Below, piece by piece: positions 26,303 to 33,544 of a stretch of DNA of 64,000 bases. Positions within the stretch are counted from its first letter, which is position 1. Every line of letters starts with the position of its first letter. The DNA is from Salinicola aestuarinus. GTDB lineage: Bacteria; Pseudomonadota; Gammaproteobacteria; Pseudomonadales; Halomonadaceae. Below the pieces are notes generated by a model, which had not been told where the DNA came from, did no database searches, and saw only the letters and a program-made list of their open reading frames with translations. The DNA lies in the NCBI RefSeq assembly GCF_003206645.1, contig NZ_PZJP01000017.1:145304-209303 (forward strand). The letters are read 5' to 3'. Both the position numbers and the translations under genes were made by a program.

Positions 26303-26794
26303 ATGCCCGCCCCGCAGCCGCTAACACTCGATCGTTTCGATCGCGCCATCCTCGATATCGTCCAGCGCGATGGCCGCATCAGTAACCAGGCACTCGCCGA
26401 GCGTATCGGCCTCTCGCCCTCGCCTTGTCTTCGTCGCGTCAAGGCGCTTGAGGACAACGGACTGATACTCGGCTACCGCGCCGTGGTCGACTCTCGCCCG
26501 CTGGGCTACGACCTGATGGCCTTGCTGCACATCTCAATGGATCTGCACACGGCAGAGAGGTTCGACAATTTCGAACGTCAGGTTCGCGATATCCCCGCCA
26601 TCGTCGAGTGCCTGATCATTACCGGGCAGGCCGCAGACTTTCAGCTCAAGATTCTGGTGCGGGACATGGACGATTACCAGCACCTACTACTCCATGTCAT
26701 CAACCGAATCGAGGGCGTGACGGGCGCGCACACCAGCTTTGTGCTCCGGCGGGTGTTCGAACACCGGCCGGTGCCGACACAATCCACCCGGTAG
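26303..26794 (+). CDS. Lrp/AsnC-family transcriptional regulator
   Basis: 163 residues. N-terminal winged helix-turn-helix (LDRFDRAILDIVQRDGRISN, then LAERIGLSPSPCLRRVKALE, about 8-47) and a C-terminal RAM/AsnC ligand domain (residues 65-145; ECLIITGQAADFQLKILVRDMDDY). The family responds to amino acids. ATG at 26303 chosen for homology, with a weak site (GGCAGAG). Divergent to leuA and 129 bp upstream of the TTT-type binding-protein gene on the same strand; either could be its target, but no specific operator was recognised. Confidence 0.92.
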   Translation: MPAPQPLTLDRFDRAILDIVQRDGRISNQALAERIGLSPSPCLRRVKALEDNGLILGYRAVVDSRPLGYDLMALLHISMDLHTAERFDNFERQVRDIPAIVECLIITGQAADFQLKILVRDMDDYQHLLLHVINRIEGVTGAHTSFVLRRVFEHRPVPTQSTR

Positions 26795-26923
26795 CGGGGC
26801 ACGTTAGACGATGGCGCAATTGTGGCGAATCCCGGCAGTTGTTAAGAGAGAAGAGGCTTGTCCACTCCACTGGCGACGATCGCTGCCGAACGGCGCCAGC
26901 TCTGCCCTCGAGGTCGTGCCCCG

Positions 26924-27892
26924 ATGCTGATCAAACGCCTGCCTACGCTTCTGTTGCTCGCCACCTGCAGCCTGCCCCTCCCGGCCTGGGCCGACTATCC
27001 GGAAAAACCGATTACGCTGATCGTGCCCTGGTCGGCCGGTGGCGGCACCGATGCCACGGCCCGCATCATCGCCTCGTCACTCGAGGCCGAGCTCGGACAG
27101 ACGATCAACGTCGTCAACCGCACCGGCGGCAGCGGCGTGGTCGGCCACACCGCCATCGCCAACGCCCGACCCGACGGTTACACCCTTGGCCTGGCGACGG
27201 TGGAAGTCGCGATGATGCACTGGCAGGGCCTGACCGACCTAACCTACGAGGACTTCACGCCGATCGCGCAGATCAATTTCGACTCCGCCAGCCTCTCGGT
27301 CGAGAACGACGCCGACTACGACGGCATGGAGGCGTTTCTCGAGGCTGTGCGAAGCGAGCCGCCGGGCACCTACACCGCGTCCGGCACCGGCCTCGGTGGC
27401 ATCTGGCACGTGGCCCTGAATGGCCTGCTGATGGATCAGGGCATCGAGGCCGGCAAGATCACCTGGATTCCCAGCCAGGGCTCGGCGCCGGCGATGACCG
27501 AGCTCGCCTCGGGTAGCGTCGATCTGGTGGCATCGTCACTGCCGGAGGCGCGGGCGATGATCGATGCCGGCAAAATCCGCAGTCTTGGCGTCATGACCCC
27601 CGAACGACTCGAGAACTTTCCCGACGTCGCGACACTGCAGGAGCAGATCGGCAGCGATTTCACGCTCGGCGCGTGGCGCGGCATCGTCGGCCCTCAGGGC
27701 ATGGAGGACGAAGTCGTCGCGACACTGCAGGACGCGCTAAAAACGGCCTACGACAGCGATGACTATCAGGCATTCATGGCGAAACAGGGCTACGGTGTCG
27801 TATGGCGAGATGCCGACGACTTCGCCGCCTTGATGGCCGAAGACGACGCCAAGTTCGGCAACATCATGGGCGAGATGAATCTCGCCCGTTAA
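26924..27892 (+). CDS. TTT-type (Bug/TctC) periplasmic substrate-binding protein
   Basis: 322 residues. Sec signal cleaved after AWA (residue 23), then the tripartite-tricarboxylate-transporter receptor fold, with YPEKPITLIVPWSAGGGTDATARI, VVNRTGGSGVVGHTAIANARPDGYTLG and PQGMEDEVVATLQDALKTAY. Such receptors bind carboxylates and normally deliver them to TctAB-type membrane proteins, which are not found in this window, so this is an orphan receptor here. ATG at 26924 with GAGG upstream. The aldolase gene follows after 71 bp, suggesting uptake and cleavage of a hydroxy- or keto-dicarboxylate. Confidence 0.9.
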   Translation: MLIKRLPTLLLLATCSLPLPAWADYPEKPITLIVPWSAGGGTDATARIIASSLEAELGQTINVVNRTGGSGVVGHTAIANARPDGYTLGLATVEVAMMHWQGLTDLTYEDFTPIAQINFDSASLSVENDADYDGMEAFLEAVRSEPPGTYTASGTGLGGIWHVALNGLLMDQGIEAGKITWIPSQGSAPAMTELASGSVDLVASSLPEARAMIDAGKIRSLGVMTPERLENFPDVATLQEQIGSDFTLGAWRGIVGPQGMEDEVVATLQDALKTAYDSDDYQAFMAKQGYGVVWRDADDFAALMAEDDAKFGNIMGEMNLAR

Positions 27893-27963
27893 CCCGGTCA
27901 GCGGTGCCGGCCCGGCGTGGCGATCCCGCCGGGCGCAACGCTCTGCCATCGAGGATTTCATTC

Positions 27964-28764
27964 GTGCAACTTCCCGCCAATCTTTTCACCGCCTCGCTGG
28001 ACGGCGAGACTCGATACGGCTGCTGGGCCGGCTTCGCCACCGGCTACGCCACGGAAATTCTCGCGACGACAGGCTTCGACTGGCTGCTCATCGATGGGGA
28101 GCACGCGCCGAATACGGTGCAGAGCATCCTGGCACAGCTTCAAGCCGTCGCGCCCTACCCCTGCGCCCCGGTAGTACGTGCCGTCAGCCAGGATCCCGCG
28201 CTGATCAAGCGGCTGCTCGACATCGGCGCCCAGACCTTGATGATCCCGATGGTGGATAACGCCGAACAGGCCGCTCGCCTCGTCGCGGCGACCCGCTATC
28301 CGCCGCAGGGTATCCGTGGTGTGGGCGGAGGTCTCACTCGCGCGACACGCTGGGACAGCGTGACCGACTATATGGCTCACGCCCACGAGGCACTCTGTCT
28401 GATCCCTCAGATCGAATCGCGCAACGGTGTGGAGAATGCCGAGGCGATCGCCGCGACCCCCGGGGTGGACGCCGTATTTGTCGGCCCGATGGATCTCTCG
28501 ACCGATGCGGGTCATGTCGGCAATCCCAGCCACCCCGACGTTCAAGCGATGATTCGCCGCGTGCTGCGAGCCACGCATGGCGCCGGCAAGCGCGCCGGCA
28601 TTCTCGCCCCGGCGGAAGCCGATGCCAGACGCTACGCCGAATGGGGTTTCGATTTCATTGCCGTGGGTATCGACGTCTCGATGTTCTGCCAGGCGGCGCA
28701 CGAGACGATCGCTCGATACAAAAATGACCTGCCGGCAAAATCGAAACCTGGCCCAGGGTACTGA
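27964..28764 (+). CDS. HpcH/HpaI-family aldolase (2-dehydro-3-deoxyglucarate aldolase or related)
   Basis: 266-residue class II metal-dependent pyruvate aldolase. Motifs: FDWLLIDGEHAPN, KRLLDIGAQTLMIPMVDNAEQA, YPPQGIRGVG, QIESRNGVENAEAI, VFVGPMDLS and ILAPAEADARRYAEWGFDFIAVG. The N-terminal half resembles HpaI (4-hydroxy-2-oxoheptanedioate aldolase), while the C-terminal half resembles GarL (5-keto-4-deoxyglucarate to pyruvate plus tartronate semialdehyde). The start is GTG with GAGGA upstream. Given the hexarate dehydratases elsewhere in the window, a GarL-like role is plausible but not proven. Confidence 0.85.
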   Translation: MQLPANLFTASLDGETRYGCWAGFATGYATEILATTGFDWLLIDGEHAPNTVQSILAQLQAVAPYPCAPVVRAVSQDPALIKRLLDIGAQTLMIPMVDNAEQAARLVAATRYPPQGIRGVGGGLTRATRWDSVTDYMAHAHEALCLIPQIESRNGVENAEAIAATPGVDAVFVGPMDLSTDAGHVGNPSHPDVQAMIRRVLRATHGAGKRAGILAPAEADARRYAEWGFDFIAVGIDVSMFCQAAHETIARYKNDLPAKSKPGPGY

Positions 28765-28837
28765 CCCGATCCGTTTGACGACGACGCCCTACGGACACGT
28801 CCCACTTTCGCCACCCCAATCTCTCCAGCCTTCACTT

Positions 28838-28874
28838 GAACGAAAAAGCCCCGACCACTTCCTGTGGCCGGGGC
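28838..28874 (-). terminator. Rho-independent terminator of the DUF1127 gene
   Basis: 11-bp stem with one mismatch (28848-28858/28864-28874), loop TTCCT, then TTTTTCG on the minus strand. It lies 5 bases after the DUF1127-gene stop and may also stop aldolase transcription from the left. Confidence 0.85.
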
Positions 28875-28878
28875 CCGG

Positions 28879-29166
28879 CTAAGTCACGACGGCTCCACAG
28901 CGTGGACACCGTATCGCGGATTGGCGCGCCGCCGCCGGAGCCGTCACGACCTCCAGGTTTCTCGCTGCACGACCTTCATCGTTTTTGTCGAGCGCAGATT
29001 GAAACTCGGTGCCGAAGCGGGAAACGACCCCATGTGCTTCTCGGCGCAGACCGATATCTCGAAGCCAATAGTCATTAAGTTGGGAAACGGGCATGTGATT
29101 ATCTCGACCCATTCGGCGAGATTTAACCCCTGTCGCAAGCCGTGCAAAGAGTGTGTTGACTCTCAT
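28879..29166 (-). CDS. DUF1127-domain small protein with cysteine-pair tail
   Basis: 95 residues. A DUF1127-like core around residues 20-42 (MPVSQLNDYWLRDIGLRRE) follows a basic N-terminus. DUF1127 proteins are usually 40-70 residues; some are arginine-rich regulators of phosphate, carbon or RNA metabolism, but most are uncharacterised. The C-terminal extension here ends IRCPRCGAVVT, a single CxxC like half of a zinc ribbon. ATG at 29166 chosen for its GGAG site eight bases upstream. Monocistronic, with a strong terminator immediately after the stop and a long noncoding region upstream. Confidence 0.75.
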   Translation of the reverse strand: MRVNTLFARLATGVKSRRMGRDNHMPVSQLNDYWLRDIGLRREAHGVVSRFGTEFQSALDKNDEGRAARNLEVVTAPAAARQSAIRCPRCGAVVT

Positions 29167-29306
29167 GATACCGATCTCCGTTATTAAGGAGGCCGGACAG
29201 GCATTGCAGCAGATAATGAGAAAGGAAGTTTCCGATATCGGCCGCGAAGCGTGTCGCGGCCAAGTTGTCGATTCAATTCCCAGCGCGCACCCACACACGA
29301 ACTCGC

Positions 29307-29328
29307 ATACCGCGATGATTCGCGGTAT
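29307..29328. other. Perfect 9-bp hairpin in noncoding region
   Basis: ATACCGCGA (29307-29315) pairs perfectly with TCGCGGTAT (29320-29328) around a TGAT loop. No T-tract follows on either strand, so it is not a simple terminator. It could be part of a structured RNA or an operator about 140 bases upstream of the DUF1127 gene. Confidence 0.4.
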
Positions 29329-29788
29329 TGACGAGACCTCGTGACATCGGGCGCTGGAATTTCATCGGTCTCCCTGAAGCGTTTAAAAGCGCGTTTCGCC
29401 GGATTTTTCCCGCGATAGCGGCCATCGTCGAATCATCACTATCACTCCCCATCGGTGAGAGGGCCAACCTTTGAGGGGTTTAAAACAGGGCACCAACGAT
29501 GAATACCGTCGATCGTAGCCCAGTGACTCAGCGACACTTTGATTTAAAGCGAACCGTGACAGAGCGTCAATCCGGGACGGACGACTTTGGGAAGAGAAGT
29601 CACTCCGTTTTCAGTATTGGCTGAGCGCCTTCAACAACGAGTCGGTCGTACCAACGCCCCCTTTAGCTGACCCGCAGGTTTCGCCATGACGCGACACGAT
29701 GATTTGTCGGCGAAGTGGACTGTCGAAAAACCCGTGCCATCGTTATGAAAGAGCGCAGAGAGGCGCATGGCCACTCGCCAGATAGCCC

Positions 29789-29839
29789 GGGGTCGAGACT
29801 GACCAAGGGGAATGGGGTCAAGACTGATTGAGGGGAAAT
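29789..29839. repeat. Tandem imperfect 25/26-bp repeat
   Basis: Two adjacent units beginning GGGGTCGAGACTGACC and GGGGTCAAGACTGATT and each ending AGGGGAAT or AGGGGAAAT (29789-29813 and 29814-29839). It lies just after the yjfB gene end. The form recalls repeat units found around REP-associated elements, but no transposase is present. Confidence 0.55.
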
Positions 29840-29876
29840 GCCCCCGACGGGCGGTGCGCCCGCGGGAGCGGTGGGA

Positions 29877-30080
29877 TCAAGCGAAGGTGTTGATCTGCGT
29901 GCCCACTGAACCGGACGATGCCAGCGAAGGCTGCATCTCGACGGACGACAACAGCTGATCCATATGCGCCTCTTTGCCGTCTAGCGCCTGTTTCAGCAGG
30001 TTGTTCTGCGCTTCCTGCCCTTGGTTGAAACTTTGCATCGCCAGCGCATTGCTGACCACAGCGTTCACAGCGGTATCCAT
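29877..30080 (-). CDS. YjfB-family putative motility protein
   Basis: 67 residues. It resembles the small YjfB family (PF14070), whose Bacillus founder belongs to the motility regulon; the biochemical role is unknown. The sequence is a helical stretch rich in Gln, Asn and Met (NALAMQSFNQGQEAQNNLLKQ), followed by a loose C-terminus ending VGTQINTFA. ATG at 30080 chosen because AGGAG lies six bases upstream. A sigma-28-like promoter ends 56 bases upstream, and the next gene upstream is a chemoreceptor. A short GC hairpin (29848-29862) follows the stop and may terminate it. Confidence 0.8.
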   Translation of the reverse strand: MDTAVNAVVSNALAMQSFNQGQEAQNNLLKQALDGKEAHMDQLLSSVEMQPSLASSGSVGTQINTFA

Positions 30081-30135
30081 GGCGGACTCCTGAGTGGGAA
30101 AACAGAGATCAAACGTGTTCAATCCCGCTCTGGAA

Positions 30136-30163
30136 GTATCGGCAGAGGCGCTCGCCGACTTTA
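30136..30163 (-). promoter_or_regulatory. Candidate sigma-28 (FliA) promoter of the yjfB-family gene
   Basis: On the minus strand, TAAAGTCG (30163-30156), 12 bases, then GCCGATAC (30143-30136). Six of eight -35 positions and seven of eight -10 positions match TAAAGTTT/GCCGATAA, and the spacer is one base longer than ideal. It ends 56 bases before the start codon. Confidence 0.75.
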
Positions 30164-30206
30164 CCCCGAGGGTTCACCCCGGAAGGACTCAATAGATGCC
30201 CCGTCA

Positions 30207-31727
30207 TCATGCAGCACCCAGACGGCGTTCGTCTCGCGGCGTGTGACCGTCTAGCGACGCCCTCTGGACTTGCGGGTCGGGCATCGACTGGTCACCGAGC
30301 TCGAATGTCGCAAGACCGGACTGTAGCGAAAGTGCCTGCTGCTGCAGCTTTTCCGACGCCTGTGACACCCGCTCGGCCAGCGAACCGTTTTGCTGAGTGC
30401 CCTGGCCAATATCCGCGATGTCATCGCTGACGGCTCCCAGATCGGTCGCCTGCTCCCGGCTGGCCAGGCTGATCTGATCGATGAGGGCCGCCAGCGTGCG
30501 GGCTCTGGCAAGCGTCTCTGCCATATTCCGGGCAACGTCGCCAGCTCTGCCGGCCCCTTCGACGATCTGACGTTGCGATATTTCAGTCTGCTCTCGAATA
30601 TCGCGGGATGCGCTGGCACTGCGCGCCGCCAGCGCCTGTACTTCACTGGCCACCACGGCAAAGCCACGTCCGCTCTCCCCCGCCCGAGCAGCCTCGACCG
30701 AGGCATTCAGCGCCAGGATATTGGTCTGGAACGCGATACTGTCGATCAAGTCGGTAATCTCCGCGACCCGCCGGGACCCCTCCTCGAGTCGCTGCATCGC
30801 GTCAGTGAGTGACGCGGTAAGCGCTTCGCCGTCCTCGGCGACCTGGCCCGACTCCGCGGCCAGGGCGTTAGCCTGCCCCGAGCGTTCGCTGTTGTCGTGA
30901 ACGGAGCGGACAAGCGTCTCGAGCTTTTGCTGCGTACGTTCCAGCGCTGCCTCCTGGCGGCGGTTACGACAGGCGAGCTCATCGTTGCCCTGCCGCAGGG
31001 TTTGGGCCACCGCCGTTACCTCATGCAGGGTCGTCCCCACCCGTCCGAGCGTCGCGCGCACTGCCTGCATGGTGCGTTTGAAGCCGTCACCCACTCGGCT
31101 TCGCATCGGCGCATCGTCAAAGCCCAGATCGAACGTCCCCTTGCGGCGCCCGATGTGCGTACTCAAGCGCGCCAACTCCTGCCCACTGATGGCATCGCGT
31201 TCTATCTGCTTGGCAAGCAATGAGAGAATCGCTGTCTGGGCAACCACATAGGCCGCGTGGATAAGCACCATCGGCAGGTACGCATGCATGTGGGAGTCCG
31301 GCATGACATAGATGCCGAGACCCTGACTCTGGAGGTAGCAGAAGAGAAGATGATGCACGCTGATGGTGGCGGCGGCAGCCACCAACGGTCGCCAGTCCCG
31401 GTAGGCCAGCAGCGCCGAGAGCAGCACGAAGATGACGAAATGGCCCTCGATCATCCCCAGCAGGAGATGGATCTGTAACCCCGCGTGAAGCATGAGCCCC
31501 ACGGCGACCATCAGCCGAGTCAAAAGATGCGTCGGCTGCCAGCGCATCAACATCATGGGGACCAGCGTCGCCGGCAGACCGATGACCAGCGCCGCGCCCC
31601 AGAAGCCGTGGATCGATGCCATCGCCAGGGAGATGAGCAGCAGCAGTCCCAGTAGACACTGCATCACGCGGTTGGCTCGGCGGTAAATGTCGCCCAGCAA
31701 CTCGCGTCGGGAGACGCGCGAATACAT
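30207..31727 (-). CDS. Methyl-accepting chemotaxis protein with polytopic membrane sensor
   Basis: 506-residue chemoreceptor. The N-terminus (residues 22-172) holds about six hydrophobic segments with no large periplasmic domain; histidines cluster at 125-126 (VHHLLFCYLQ). A coiled-coil signalling domain follows, with the conserved hairpin tip at about 324-365 (ITDLIDSIAFQTNILALNAS and VEAARAGESGRGFAVVASEV). There is no C-terminal NWETF-type pentapeptide for CheR/CheB tethering. It would sense a membrane-linked or small diffusible signal and control CheA; the ligand is unknown. A sigma-28-like promoter lies 92 bases upstream. Confidence 0.93.
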   Translation of the reverse strand: MYSRVSRRELLGDIYRRANRVMQCLLGLLLLISLAMASIHGFWGAALVIGLPATLVPMMLMRWQPTHLLTRLMVAVGLMLHAGLQIHLLLGMIEGHFVIFVLLSALLAYRDWRPLVAAAATISVHHLLFCYLQSQGLGIYVMPDSHMHAYLPMVLIHAAYVVAQTAILSLLAKQIERDAISGQELARLSTHIGRRKGTFDLGFDDAPMRSRVGDGFKRTMQAVRATLGRVGTTLHEVTAVAQTLRQGNDELACRNRRQEAALERTQQKLETLVRSVHDNSERSGQANALAAESGQVAEDGEALTASLTDAMQRLEEGSRRVAEITDLIDSIAFQTNILALNASVEAARAGESGRGFAVVASEVQALAARSASASRDIREQTEISQRQIVEGAGRAGDVARNMAETLARARTLAALIDQISLASREQATDLGAVSDDIADIGQGTQQNGSLAERVSQASEKLQQQALSLQSGLATFELGDQSMPDPQVQRASLDGHTPRDERRLGAA

Positions 31728-31818
31728 GATTGTCCTCTCGGGGCAGGGTGGCGACGGGTGGCCGCATTATCGTGAGACAGAGAGCCGGCAGAGAGTGGCC
31801 CCCTCTTATCTTAATTAA

Positions 31819-31846
31819 CTATCGGCTCGTGAACGCCGCCCCTTGA
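31819..31846 (-). promoter_or_regulatory. Candidate sigma-28 (FliA) promoter of the chemoreceptor gene
   Basis: On the minus strand, TCAAGGGG (31846-31839), 12 bases, then GCCGATAG (31826-31819). The -10 differs from consensus at one base. The -35 has the same TCAAG form as the promoter at 22901. Confidence 0.6.
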
Positions 31847-31928
31847 GCCTTGACGGAGGGCGCCGCGTCACGACGACAGCGTTCACCGCCTGCTAGACTG
31901 AGCGCCGCCATTACTAGCGGATCGTGAG

Positions 31929-32783
31929 ATGAAAACCATCGGAGCGCATGTCAGCGCGGCAGGTGGCGTCGACCAAGCCATCGGCCGAGCCGTCGAGATC
32001 GGTGCCAACGCCTTTGCCCTGTTCACCAAGAATCAGCGCCAATGGCGTGCCAAACCTCTGGACGAGACCACCATCGCCGCGTTCAAGGCGGCCTGCCGAG
32101 AACAGGGATTTGGCCCGGGACAGATCCTTCCCCACGACAGCTACCTGATCAATCTTGGCCACCCCGAACGCGAGGGACTCGAGAAATCCCGTGCGGCATT
32201 TCTCGATGAGTGTCAGCGCTGCGAGCAGCTCGGGCTGGAGCTGCTCAACTTCCACCCGGGAAGCCACCTTCGCAAGATCAGCGAAAGCGACTGTCTAGCG
32301 AGGATCGCCGAGTCGATCAATGAAACGCACGCCGCCACCCATTCCGTGGTCGCCGTCATCGAGAATACCGCCGGACAGGGCTCGAACCTCGGCTTTCGCT
32401 TCGAGCAGCTCGCGGAAATCATCGAGCAGGTGGAGAACAAGGACCGCGTCGGTGCCTGTATCGATACCTGCCATGCCTTCGCGGCAGGTTATGATCTGCG
32501 AACCGGCGACGATGCGGTGGCGATGCTCGATGCGTTCGATGCGGTGGTGGGCCGGCGCTTTCTTCGCGGCATGCATCTCAACGACGCCAAGAGCGCCCTC
32601 GCCAGCCGCGTCGATCGCCATCACAGCCTCGGCCAGGGCAATATCGGTCTCCCGGGCTTTACCGCGCTGATGCAGGACGCGCGTACCGATGACATCCCTC
32701 TGATACTCGAAACCGTCGACCCCGCTATCTGGGCCGAGGAGATCCAGTGGCTGCGGGATCAGCAGCATGCCGCTCCTCTTTAG
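31929..32783 (+). CDS. nfo: Endonuclease IV
   Basis: 284-residue AP endonuclease of the TIM-barrel Nfo family; cleaves abasic sites during base excision repair using three metal ions. Signatures: IGAHVSAAGGVDQAI at the N-terminus, NLGHPE, LNFHPGSH, VIENTAGQGSNLG, IDTCHAFAAGYDLR, LRGMHLNDAK with VDRHHSLGQGNIG, and LETVDPAIWAEEI. All metal-ligand strings are intact. The ATG at 31929 has only a weak GGATCGTGAG site. Divergent from the chemoreceptor gene. Confidence 0.96.
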   Translation: MKTIGAHVSAAGGVDQAIGRAVEIGANAFALFTKNQRQWRAKPLDETTIAAFKAACREQGFGPGQILPHDSYLINLGHPEREGLEKSRAAFLDECQRCEQLGLELLNFHPGSHLRKISESDCLARIAESINETHAATHSVVAVIENTAGQGSNLGFRFEQLAEIIEQVENKDRVGACIDTCHAFAAGYDLRTGDDAVAMLDAFDAVVGRRFLRGMHLNDAKSALASRVDRHHSLGQGNIGLPGFTALMQDARTDDIPLILETVDPAIWAEEIQWLRDQQHAAPL

Positions 32784-32900
32784 TGGTTCGGGAGGCGATG
32801 GGACAGCCCGCGCCGCTGATCGCGCCAGACACGACAACCGCCCGCAGGATGCAGGGCGGCCAACCCTAGCGATTGCTAACAAGCGACAGGAACGCAAACG

Positions 32901-33188
32901 ATGACTGACTTTTTCAACTGGCTCGGCGAAGCCATCGGCAATGTGATCCGCACGATCGTCGAAGCCCTCAATGGCCTTTTCGGGGGGCTATGGGAATCGA
33001 TGGACGGCTTCGTCGATGGCCTCACCGGGGCCCTCGGAATCAGTGACTCCCTCTTCAGCATCGCAGTGCTGGTCATCGGGGTGCTGCTACTGATCAACGG
33101 CATTCGTTCGCTGTTTCGCGGCGGCATCATTGGCGGTGTCATCGGCCTGCTTCTCGGCCTGCTGGTGCTGAGCTGGCTGATTCGCTAG
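32901..33188 (+). CDS. Small hypothetical membrane protein
   Basis: 95 residues, unrecognised. An amphipathic N-terminal half (FFNWLGEAIGNVIRTIVEAL and LFGGLWESMDGFVDGLTGAL) is followed by two hydrophobic segments around 52-69 and 74-93 with a glycine-rich turn (GGIIGGVIGLLLGLLV). The layout resembles small inner-membrane proteins of unknown function. ATG with AGGAA upstream. It lies 117 bp downstream of nfo on the same strand; a weak hairpin (about 32838-32859) lies in the gap. Confidence 0.65.
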   Translation: MTDFFNWLGEAIGNVIRTIVEALNGLFGGLWESMDGFVDGLTGALGISDSLFSIAVLVIGVLLLINGIRSLFRGGIIGGVIGLLLGLLVLSWLIR

Positions 33189-33544
33189 CCCCGCGCTCGA
33201 TACAGCGCCCCTCCTCCTTCGGGATTATCGCTGCCTGAGTTCCATCGCTGCCTTGGTACGATCACTGCCTCGGCACTCGCGCTTCCACACGCCGACTCAC
33301 GCGCCGCGCGCACCATCGGCTGGCGCCCGCGCTCACACTGCCTCCGCCGCGACGAACCGCTTACCTTTCCCCGACGACAGGCCCCCTACCATCGGCATTG
33401 GCCTCACGACTTGCGAGAGTGGCGCGCGTCTACCATTTTTGTAACCCCATGAATCGCCGATCGAGGCAGTGCCGGCCCGATCGGCGAGCATCACCCGCCC
33501 CCTGAGCGCTGACTCAAGGGGACGCGACAGCAAGGAGGCCACCC
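33189..33544. other. Intergenic region upstream of aldA with a long-arm hairpin
   Basis: 356 bp without a credible gene. Main feature: a perfect 10-bp inverted repeat TCGCCGATCG (33454-33463)/CGATCGGCGA (33478-33487) around a 14-base loop that itself contains GGC-AGT-GCC. It ends 58 bases before the aldA start and could be a leader structure or operator. No clear promoter seen. Confidence 0.5.

Larger units (their letters stand above)
29167..29876. other. 710-bp noncoding region
   Basis: No credible gene on either strand. It contains two perfect hairpins, GGCCGCGA/TCGCGGCC (29240-29261) and ATACCGCGA-TGAT-TCGCGGTAT (29307-29328), several T/A-rich blocks (29380-29410, 29476-29485, 29540-29550), and a tandem imperfect repeat at 29789-29839. 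The left part is the DUF1127 leader. The rest could hold a small RNA or be the remains of a decayed element. Confidence 0.55.
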
